This document shows, one piece after another, positions 24,092-30,883 of a DNA stretch of 64,000 nucleotides (position 1 is the first letter of the stretch; each line of letters opens with the position of its first letter). The translations under genes and the position numbers were made by a program. The notes under the pieces are model-generated. The model was not told the origin of the DNA and did no database searches. It was given only the letters and a program-made list of their open reading frames with translations. The DNA comes from NZQO01 sp964639255 (GTDB lineage Bacteria > Bacteroidota > Bacteroidia > Flavobacteriales > Flavobacteriaceae), in NCBI GenBank assembly GCA_964639255.1, contig CAZXDP010000003.1, positions 54,597-118,596 of the forward strand, written 5' to 3'.

Positions 24092-24955
24092 ATGCAAGAA
24101 GTGAAGCTTATAGAATGCCCACGCGATGCGATGCAAGGCATCAAAGACTGGATTCCCACCCAGCAGAAGGTACAGTATATTCAATCGTTGCTGCGCTGTG
24201 GTTTCGATACGATCGATTTTGGCAGTTTCGTCTCTCCCAAGGCCATACCGCAAATGAAGGACACCGCCCAGGTGCTCTCCCAACTGGACCTCTCGCGTAC
24301 CAAGAGCAAGTTGTTGGCGATCGTGGCGAATGTACGGGGGGCCGAGGAAGCTGTGAGCCATCCTGAAATTAGCTATCTGGGCTATCCCTTTTCGATTTCA
24401 GAAAATTTCCAGATGCGGAATACGCACAAAACCATTGATGAGAGTATCATAATCTTGCAGGACATTCTCAATCTTGCCGATGCGCACGGCAAGGAGGTAG
24501 TGGCCTATTTATCCATGGGCTTCGGCAATCCTTACGGCGACCCTTGGAACGTTGATATAGTGGGCGAATGGACCGAACAGCTCGCGGCCATGGGCGTAAA
24601 AATATTGTCGTTGAGCGATACCGTGGGAACTTCCACTTCAGAAATAATTACGTATCTTTACTCGAATTTGATCCCCGCCTATCCCCATATTGAATTTGGG
24701 GCCCATTTGCATACCACCCCAACATCTTGGTTTGAAAAAATTGATGCCGCATACTCGTCTGGCTGCCGAAGGTTCGATGGAGCTATTCAAGGCTTCGGAG
24801 GTTGCCCTATGGCCAAAGACGAACTGACCGGCAATATGCCTACTGAAAAAATGCTGAGCTATTTTACCGCCAAAAAAGTGGTGAGCAACATACATACAAT
24901 GTCTTTTGAAAGCGCCCATAACGAAGCGACAAAGATCTTTACCAAATATCATTAA
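24092..24955 (+). CDS. Hydroxymethylglutaryl-CoA lyase family protein
   Basis: A 287-residue TIM-barrel enzyme that cleaves HMG-CoA to acetoacetate and acetyl-CoA, the last step of leucine breakdown. The N-terminal VKLIECPRDAMQG carries the metal-binding region in the form CPRD-M. TIDFGSFVSPKAIPQM, SLSDTVGTSTSE, GAHLHTTPTSW with two His ligands, and the catalytic-Cys loop GCPMAKDELTGNMPTE complete the active site. The ATG at 24092 (MQEVKLIECPRD) is chosen because the promoter box lies just before it. The following lipoprotein gene begins one base after its stop, so the two are probably co-transcribed, although no shared pathway is evident. Confidence 0.93.
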   Translation: MQEVKLIECPRDAMQGIKDWIPTQQKVQYIQSLLRCGFDTIDFGSFVSPKAIPQMKDTAQVLSQLDLSRTKSKLLAIVANVRGAEEAVSHPEISYLGYPFSISENFQMRNTHKTIDESIIILQDILNLADAHGKEVVAYLSMGFGNPYGDPWNVDIVGEWTEQLAAMGVKILSLSDTVGTSTSEIITYLYSNLIPAYPHIEFGAHLHTTPTSWFEKIDAAYSSGCRRFDGAIQGFGGCPMAKDELTGNMPTEKMLSYFTAKKVVSNIHTMSFESAHNEATKIFTKYH

Positions 24956-24956
24956 T

Positions 24957-26504
24957 ATGAAGAAAGGGGTATTATTTTCAGTTTTAGTAAGTGCATTAGT
25001 AGTAAGCTGTAAAATTATTCAACCGGTCAATCCTGAAACTATTTACGGTGACGGGACCATGACTTTCAAGTTCGTTCAATTAAATGATGTGTATGAAATT
25101 GCACCCCTCAATGGTGGGCAATATGGTGGTTTGGCACGGGTAGCGCACATTCGGGACTCCATTAAACGGGAAAATCCCAATACCTATCTTTTTATGGCCG
25201 GTGATTTTTTAAATCCGTCCCTTCTGGGAACCCTCGAGTACGAGGGGGAGACCATACACGGTAAGCAAATGGTCGAGGTGATGAACGCTATGGATTTCAA
25301 CTTGGTCACCTTTGGGAACCATGAGTTCGATATAGGTGAGGAGGATCTTCAGAAAAGACTGAACGAATCGACCTTTCAGTGGGTTTCAGCCAATGTGCGC
25401 CATGCCACCGAAGATGGATTGAAACCCTTTAAAAAGGACTTGGAATTTGGCTCTCTCCCTATTCCGGAATATTACAGTTTCCCAGTACGGGATACTTTGG
25501 GGAATGAAATTAAAGTTGGATTTTTCGCTGTTACCTTAGACTCAAATCCGCAGGAATTTGTCTATTACGGCGATGTCTATGAAGCGGCAGAGCGGGCATA
25601 CCGGCAAGTAAAAGAGCGAAGTGATATTGTTTTTGGGTTAACGCACCTAACCATCGATCAAGATTTAGAATTGGCAAAGCGCCTTCCGTCGGTACCCTTA
25701 ATAATGGGTGGGCATGAACACAACAGTATGCTTATTCGGGAAGGACGCTCCCTCATTACCAAAGCCGATGCCAATGCCAAGACAGTATATGTGCATACCA
25801 TTACCTACGACCTCATTACAAATTATGTGCATGTACACTCCAAATTAGTGCCCGTAGATGCTAACGTACCTTCACAACCCGCGGTAGATCGCATTGTAAA
25901 AAAATGGAATAGTGTGCTGGACGAAACAGTGAAAACCGTTACCACCAACCCCAGCCAAATAATCTACACCCCTCCCACACCCTTGGATGGGACCGACAGT
26001 GCCAGTAGGAGCATCCAAACCAATTTGGGGGAGCTTATCACCCATGCTATGGTGATGAGTTTTAATCATAACGTAGATGCAGCATTGGTAAATGGAGGGT
26101 CCATTCGGGTGGATGATATGTTGAGTGGGCCTATCTCGAGCCAAGATGTATTCCGCATACTACCATTTGGAGGTCCGGTGCTCAAGGTAGATATGAAGGG
26201 AAGCCTGCTGCGCGCCGTGCTTGAATACGGAAAGGCCAGCCGCGGTACCGGCGCCTACCTGCAACGCTATCAACTTGAGGAATCTGAAACGGGAAATTGG
26301 CTCATTAAGGGAAAACCAATAAATGACAATTCAGTGTACAGTATCGCTGTGAGTGATTTTCTAATGAAGGGTTTGGACATCCCATTTCTGAAACCTTCGC
26401 ATCCTAGTGTCATTAAAGTCTATGAACCAGAACCGTCTGAACCGGCCTCTGATATTCGTAAGGCCCTTATTTTATTTTTGAAAAACCAACCTTCAGCACC
26501 GTGA
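24957..26504 (+). CDS. 5'-nucleotidase/UshA-like metallophosphatase lipoprotein
   Basis: A 515-residue lipoprotein (signal peptide ending VVSC). The N-terminal calcineurin-like metallophosphatase domain has NDVYEIAPLNGG, MAGDFLNPS, FGNHEFDIG and MGGHEHNS. The C-terminal 5'-nucleotidase domain has QTNLGELITHAM, DAALVNGGSIR and FRILPFGGPV with the F-type substrate pocket. In UshA the first motif is D-x-H; here it is D-V-Y, so one metal ligand is changed. I recall that NDVYEI form from other bacteria, so the protein may still be active with altered metal binding. It overlaps the next gene by four bases (GTGA). Location: outer membrane or periplasmic face. Confidence 0.88.
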   Translation: MKKGVLFSVLVSALVVSCKIIQPVNPETIYGDGTMTFKFVQLNDVYEIAPLNGGQYGGLARVAHIRDSIKRENPNTYLFMAGDFLNPSLLGTLEYEGETIHGKQMVEVMNAMDFNLVTFGNHEFDIGEEDLQKRLNESTFQWVSANVRHATEDGLKPFKKDLEFGSLPIPEYYSFPVRDTLGNEIKVGFFAVTLDSNPQEFVYYGDVYEAAERAYRQVKERSDIVFGLTHLTIDQDLELAKRLPSVPLIMGGHEHNSMLIREGRSLITKADANAKTVYVHTITYDLITNYVHVHSKLVPVDANVPSQPAVDRIVKKWNSVLDETVKTVTTNPSQIIYTPPTPLDGTDSASRSIQTNLGELITHAMVMSFNHNVDAALVNGGSIRVDDMLSGPISSQDVFRILPFGGPVLKVDMKGSLLRAVLEYGKASRGTGAYLQRYQLEESETGNWLIKGKPINDNSVYSIAVSDFLMKGLDIPFLKPSHPSVIKVYEPEPSEPASDIRKALILFLKNQPSAP

Positions 26505-26986
26505 GAAAGCCGCTAAGAATCGTACTCATCGGGGCACTAATGATTCTTATAGCCATTCAATTTATACGTCCGCCGCGCAACAATGGCGGTTATGAAACGC
26601 TTATGGCGTTCGAGAAGGAAACGAGTCCATCGGTGCAGGTGGCAACCATCCTAAAAGAAAATTGCTACGATTGCCATAGTGCGCAAACCCAATATCCTTG
26701 GTATGCCGAAATTGCCCCGATTTCCTATTGGCTAAGCGGTCATATCGATCACGGCAAGTCGAGCTTCAACGTATCTGTCTGGAATAGCTATTCTACCAAG
26801 AAAAAAGATCAACAATTGGAAGCGCTTATCGAACAGATACAAGCTGGCGAAATGCCTTTGGAATCGTATACCTGGATCCACGGAAAACTATCCGAAGATC
26901 AAAAAATGGCCCTACTACAATGGGTAGGATTGGCTAGACTTCGATATAAAAATGCGTTGCAGGTATCTGCAAATGAGCCGCTTTGA
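26501..26986 (+). CDS. Haem-binding-domain (Haem_bd) protein with CxxCH
   Basis: A 161-residue protein with an N-terminal membrane anchor (about residues 6-22). A c-type haem-attachment motif CYDCH lies at residues 55-59. The pattern ENCYDCHSAQTQYPWYAEIAP followed by HIDHGKSSFN is typical of the Haem_bd domain family, small periplasmic monohaem proteins of unknown redox partner. The start is a GTG at 26501 that overlaps the stop of the 5'-nucleotidase-like gene by four bases. Haem attachment would need a cytochrome c maturation system located elsewhere. Its role is unknown. Confidence 0.88.
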   Translation: MRKPLRIVLIGALMILIAIQFIRPPRNNGGYETLMAFEKETSPSVQVATILKENCYDCHSAQTQYPWYAEIAPISYWLSGHIDHGKSSFNVSVWNSYSTKKKDQQLEALIEQIQAGEMPLESYTWIHGKLSEDQKMALLQWVGLARLRYKNALQVSANEPL

Positions 26987-27003
26987 ATCCTCCCGAAAAC
27001 TTA

Positions 27004-27022
27004 ATTTAAATTTAATCTAAAT
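27004..27022. promoter_or_regulatory. 19-bp dyad operator candidate, upstream site
   Basis: ATTTAAATT-T-AATCTAAAT is an inverted repeat with 8 of 9 pairs matching. It ends 27 bases before the minus-7 box at 27050, so it covers the minus-33 region. A near copy lies at 27077-27095. Architecture fits a metal-dependent repressor of the Fur or DtxR type; the regulator itself is not in the window. Confidence 0.6.
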
Positions 27023-27049
27023 AAAGTTGTGAGTTCGATTGTGCGTTGT

Positions 27050-27057
27050 TATTTTTG
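27050..27057 (+). promoter_or_regulatory. Minus-7 box TATTTTTG of the DUF4856-imelysin-HTTM-TonB unit
   Basis: A perfect TAnnTTTG box 46 bases before ATG 27104. It sits between the two 19-bp dyads. Confidence 0.7.
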
Positions 27058-27076
27058 CGCCTGAATCACACTAACT

Positions 27077-27095
27077 ATTTAAATTAAGTCTAAAT
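27077..27095. promoter_or_regulatory. 19-bp dyad operator candidate, downstream site
   Basis: ATTTAAATT-A-AGTCTAAAT, identical to the upstream site at 17 of 19 positions, with 7 of 9 dyad pairs. It lies in the predicted leader, 8 bases before ATG 27104, where a bound protein would block transcription or elongation. Confidence 0.6.
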
Positions 27096-27103
27096 AAACT
27101 ACA

Positions 27104-28318
27104 ATGAAAAAATTTCTTTTAACTTCCTTAGTATTGAGCTTGGTGTTTGTTTCTTGTTCGAGTGACGACGACGGTGAGAACACCGACACTTCAGTAGAGG
27201 CTCCTTCCACCTATGTTTTTGAACGTGATGGAGAATCTACCGTTTCATTCGACGGGCAAACAACTCGTATTTTGATGGCCGGGGAAATTATGGGCGCATT
27301 CAATGATTTCGATGCGGCTACCGAAGCTTCACTTCTGGCAATGTTCAACCACCAAGAGGGACAGGATAACTTCAGCGATGCAAGTTTGAACGCCTCGGGT
27401 AAAAATGTGCGCAGCAAGACGGCTGCTTCTGCCGATTATTTTGGAAGCAACGCGACAGAGGCTGCCGCAATTAAAAGCACTTTCGACACGTATATTTCAA
27501 ATCATTTCAGCGAAGTTGTTCCCAATAGAAACGTAGCGGCCACACCTGGGGTTTCGGGTCAGATTGCCGATGGTTCCTCAGCGCGATATGTGAATGGCCA
27601 AGGATTGGAAATGAACCAACTCTTCGGTAAGGGCCTTATTGGCGCGCTTATGGCAGACCAAATGTTGAATAATTATTTGAGTACTTCAGTGCTAGATGCG
27701 GCCGATAACCGAGCCAATAACGACAATGAGATTACCGAAGCCGATAAATCGTATACTACGATGGAGCATAAATGGGACGAAGCCTATGGATACCTCTTCG
27801 GGGCCGCACAGAATACCGAAAATCCCGTTACCGCCATTGGCGAGGCCGATGGTTTTCTCAACAAGTATGTGGGCCGTGTGAACGATGATCCAGATTTTGC
27901 GGGGATTGCACAAGAACTGTTCGATGCCTTTAAATTGGGGCGCGCGGCTATCGTCGCTAAAAATTATGAGGTACGAGATCAACAGGCCGATATTATTCGC
28001 CAGAAAATTTCAGAAGTGATCGCCATTCGCGCGGTTTACTACTTGCAAGCTGGCAAGGCAGGTATCGTCGCGGGTGATATGGGCGCTGCTTTCCACGATC
28101 TGTCAGAAGGGTATGGGTTCTTGTACAGCCTTCGTTTTACCCGCAACAATGCCGATGGGATGCCTTATTTCAGCCGTGGCGAGGTAGATGGTTTCATTCA
28201 AGAGCTAATGGGCGACGGTGACAACGGACTGTGGGATGTGACCCCAGAAACCTTAGACGATATATCTTCTACAATCGCGGCAAAATTTGACTTTACGCTT
28301 GCCATGGCAGCCAACTAG
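27104..28318 (+). CDS. DUF4856 lipoprotein
   Basis: A 404-residue lipoprotein (signal peptide ending FVSC, then an acidic SSDDDGEN linker). The mature part is mostly helical and resembles DUF4856, a Bacteroidota family often encoded beside imelysin and TonB-receptor genes. Features are ILMAGEIMGAF near residue 55, ANDNEIT-like acidic loops, KWDEAYGYLFG (imelysin-like WEEAYxxF flavour) and HDLSEGYGFLYSLRF near the C-terminus. The WDEAYGY and HxxxEGxGF segments suggest a distant relation to imelysins. It is probably a periplasmic-facing metal-acquisition protein. It is first in the four-gene unit and has the only good promoter, flanked by two operator-like dyads. Exact function is not known. 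Confidence 0.85.
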   Translation: MKKFLLTSLVLSLVFVSCSSDDDGENTDTSVEAPSTYVFERDGESTVSFDGQTTRILMAGEIMGAFNDFDAATEASLLAMFNHQEGQDNFSDASLNASGKNVRSKTAASADYFGSNATEAAAIKSTFDTYISNHFSEVVPNRNVAATPGVSGQIADGSSARYVNGQGLEMNQLFGKGLIGALMADQMLNNYLSTSVLDAADNRANNDNEITEADKSYTTMEHKWDEAYGYLFGAAQNTENPVTAIGEADGFLNKYVGRVNDDPDFAGIAQELFDAFKLGRAAIVAKNYEVRDQQADIIRQKISEVIAIRAVYYLQAGKAGIVAGDMGAAFHDLSEGYGFLYSLRFTRNNADGMPYFSRGEVDGFIQELMGDGDNGLWDVTPETLDDISSTIAAKFDFTLAMAAN

Positions 28319-28335
28319 ATTTTTTTTGAATTAGT

Positions 28336-28374
28336 AAAGGCAATGGGTCTGCCCACTGGTAGGCCCGTTGCTTT
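28336..28374 (+). repeat. Long intercistronic hairpin
   Basis: About 17 base pairs can form between AAAG-(G)-CAATGGGTCTGCC and GGTAGGCCCGTTG-CTTT, with one bulged G, two G-T pairs and a four-base loop. No T-run follows. It lies between the DUF4856 and imelysin genes and could protect the upstream message or attenuate the downstream genes. Confidence 0.7.
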
Positions 28375-28400
28375 CCAAAAAGCTTAAAATACGAATGGCT

Positions 28401-29519
28401 ATGTTGAAAAAAATTGTTTTAATGAGTGTCTTCGCCATACTGTTATGGTCGTGCTCTAGCGATGAAGGCAATTCCACTGGAAACGGTGAAGACGGTTTTG
28501 ACCGTCGCGCTATGCTCGTGCATTGGGCCGATAATATAATTATTCCTGCCTATGGGGAGTTTGCCTCAAGCGCTACTGAACTGGAAAATTCCGTCGCTAT
28601 TTTTGTGCAAGATCCTACCGAATCAACCTTGTTGCAGCTAAGAGAGAAGTGGGAAGAGGCCTATTTAGCCTTTCAGGAGGTGTCAATGTTCGAAATTGGT
28701 CCCGCAGAGACGGTTTTCTTCAGAAATAGGTTGAATACATATCCTACAAATACTTCGGAAATTGAAGATTTTATCGCTTCAGGCAGCTACGATTTATCAC
28801 TTCCCTCAACAATCGATGCACAAGGGTTCCCAGCGTTAGATTACCTTTTGAACGGACTGGCCGCTACCGATGCAGAGATCGTGGTTTTCTATACGACGCA
28901 TCCGGAGGCTGAAAATTATAAGATGTACATAACCAGCCTGGCGAACGCTATTTCAAATTTGAGCGATACGGTAAGCACTACGTGGACAGATTCTTACCGG
29001 GATACCTTTGTAAACAACGACGGTTCTTCGGCCTCAGCTTCCGTCGATAAATTTTCCAACGATTTTGTGTTTTACTATGAAAAGGCGCTGCGCGCAGGTA
29101 AGGTGGGCATACCCGCGGGAGTATTCTCGGGCGCACCGTTGCCAGGTAACGTCGAGGCATTGTATAAAGCAAATATCTCCAAGCAATTGGCGCTTAAGGC
29201 ACTTGAGGCAACCCAAGATTTTTTTATGGGAAAAAGCTTTAATGGAAATCAAATTGGGGCTAGCTTTAAAAGCTACCTCGATTATCTAAATACCATTAAA
29301 AATGGGGAAGACCTCGCGGGTCTTGTAATCGCTCAATTTGAGCAGGCAAAGGCAGCCATCAACCAACTTGATGCCAATTTCATTGATCAAATTCAGAATG
29401 ACAACAGTAAGATGCTCAATGCTTATGATGAGTTGCAACGCAATGTAATTTTAATGAAGGTCGATATGCTTCAGGCAATGGATGTAAACGTAGACTACGT
29501 CGATACCGACGGTGACTAA
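28401..29519 (+). CDS. Imelysin-family (M75-like) lipoprotein
   Basis: A 372-residue lipoprotein (signal peptide ending LWSC). The mature protein has the two four-helix-bundle repeats of imelysins: WADNIIIPAYGEF and LREKWEEAYLAFQEVSMFEIGPAE in the first, and the DAQGFPALDYLLNG segment after it. In canonical imelysins this segment is GxHxxE; here it is GFPALD, so the His and Glu are replaced. The second half contains GVFSGAPLP and KMLNAYDELQRNVILMKVDM. Imelysin-like proteins are linked to iron uptake. ATG 28401 is the likeliest start; ATG 28395 is possible. Its TAA overlaps the HTTM start by one base. Peptidase activity is unlikely. Confidence 0.88.
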   Translation: MLKKIVLMSVFAILLWSCSSDEGNSTGNGEDGFDRRAMLVHWADNIIIPAYGEFASSATELENSVAIFVQDPTESTLLQLREKWEEAYLAFQEVSMFEIGPAETVFFRNRLNTYPTNTSEIEDFIASGSYDLSLPSTIDAQGFPALDYLLNGLAATDAEIVVFYTTHPEAENYKMYITSLANAISNLSDTVSTTWTDSYRDTFVNNDGSSASASVDKFSNDFVFYYEKALRAGKVGIPAGVFSGAPLPGNVEALYKANISKQLALKALEATQDFFMGKSFNGNQIGASFKSYLDYLNTIKNGEDLAGLVIAQFEQAKAAINQLDANFIDQIQNDNSKMLNAYDELQRNVILMKVDMLQAMDVNVDYVDTDGD

Positions 29520-30883
29520 TGGCGAAAACGCTTTCAGCATACCTTTCTAAACCTACGGAGGCCGCCCCACTGGCGGTCTTTCGTATTTTCTTTGGAATAA
29601 TGATGCTGGGAAGTATTATTCGCTTCTGGGCCAACGGATGGATTGAAAAACTATATCTCGAACCCACCTTCCATTTTGCCTATTATGGTTTTGAATGGGT
29701 GCGGCCTGTAGGTAATTTTACCTACGTAATTTTTTTACTCTGCGCCATCTCCTCGTTTTGCATAGCCCTTGGTTTTAGGTACCGTCTCTCCATAGTCCTC
29801 TTTTTTTTGAGTTTTACCTACATAGAGCTCATGGACAAGACGACCTATTTAAACCATTATTATTTTATCAGCTGTCTCAGTTTTTTGATGATTTTCCTCC
29901 CGGCCCATCGGTATTTTTCGGTCGACGCGTGGCGTGGCAATACGCCGCCAAGTTACTTCGTACCTCAATGGTCGCTGGATTCCGTGAAGCTTTTGTTGGG
30001 TATCGTATACTTTTATGCAGGTTTGGCAAAGCTGAACAGCGATTGGTTGTTGAGAGCAATGCCCCTTAAGATTTGGCTGCCGGCGCAGTACGATTTGCCG
30101 CTGTTGGGCTCCCTCTTACAGCAGGAGTGGACCCACTATGCTTTTAGCTGGATGGGAGCGCTGTACGACCTAAGCATTCCGTTTTTATTATTGTACCGAA
30201 AAACACGTTGGGTGGCCTTTGGTCTGGTCATCATTTTTCACGTTTTGACCCGGGTGCTGTTCCCCATCGGTATGTTCCCGTTTATAATGATTGTAAGCAC
30301 TTTGGTATTCTTCGATGCCAAATTCCACCATCGCATTTTGAACACACTAGCGCAATGGTTCCGATTGGGAAAACAAAGCTGGGATGCCAAGCTTCGCAAT
30401 CGGTCATTCCTTCGATATCCTGCCTTTGCCAAATGGGTGGTAGCAGTATTCTTGGTCGTTCAGCTGCTCTTCCCGTGGCGGTACCTGCTGTATCCGGGCG
30501 AACTGTTCTGGACGGAAGAAGGGTTTCGTTTTTCTTGGCGGGTTATGTTGATGGAAAAGGCCGGCTATGCCCAGTTCAAGGTTGTCAATGCCGGGACAGG
30601 GAGCTATTTTTACGTAGATAATACCGATTTCCTTACGCCTTTTCAGGAAAAGCAAATGAGCTTTCAGCCAGACTTTATCTTACAGTATGCCCATTTTCTT
30701 GGCGATCATTTTCGGAAACAGGGCCACGAGAATATTGAAATATATGTAGATAGCTATGTAGCTTTGAACGGTAGGGTGAGCCAGCGCTATATAGATCCTT
30801 CCGTAAACCTATTGAACCACCGCGATTCCTTCGCGCACAAAACTTGGATAATACCATTTAATGATGAGATTAAAGGATTGTAG
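29519..30883 (+). CDS. HTTM-domain protein, vitamin-K-dependent gamma-carboxylase homologue
   Basis: A 454-residue membrane protein with about seven to eight hydrophobic spans up to residue 320 and a C-terminal soluble part. It matches the HTTM/gamma-glutamyl-carboxylase family closely. DKTTYLNHYYF (residues 106-116) followed by RYFSVDAW parallels DKTSWNNHSY and HYWSVDG of the human enzyme. AGLAKLNSDW (residues 167-176) parallels AGVKKLDADW, so K171 aligns with the catalytic Lys218 of human GGCX (from memory). WTEEGFRFSWRVML in the soluble part is also family-typical. The human enzyme turns Glu to gamma-carboxy-Glu in secreted proteins using reduced vitamin K; this bacterium should have menaquinone. 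The gene is coupled by TAATG to the imelysin gene and overlaps the TonB receptor start. The reaction here is inferred, not shown. Confidence 0.88.
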   Translation: MAKTLSAYLSKPTEAAPLAVFRIFFGIMMLGSIIRFWANGWIEKLYLEPTFHFAYYGFEWVRPVGNFTYVIFLLCAISSFCIALGFRYRLSIVLFFLSFTYIELMDKTTYLNHYYFISCLSFLMIFLPAHRYFSVDAWRGNTPPSYFVPQWSLDSVKLLLGIVYFYAGLAKLNSDWLLRAMPLKIWLPAQYDLPLLGSLLQQEWTHYAFSWMGALYDLSIPFLLLYRKTRWVAFGLVIIFHVLTRVLFPIGMFPFIMIVSTLVFFDAKFHHRILNTLAQWFRLGKQSWDAKLRNRSFLRYPAFAKWVVAVFLVVQLLFPWRYLLYPGELFWTEEGFRFSWRVMLMEKAGYAQFKVVNAGTGSYFYVDNTDFLTPFQEKQMSFQPDFILQYAHFLGDHFRKQGHENIEIYVDSYVALNGRVSQRYIDPSVNLLNHRDSFAHKTWIIPFNDEIKGL

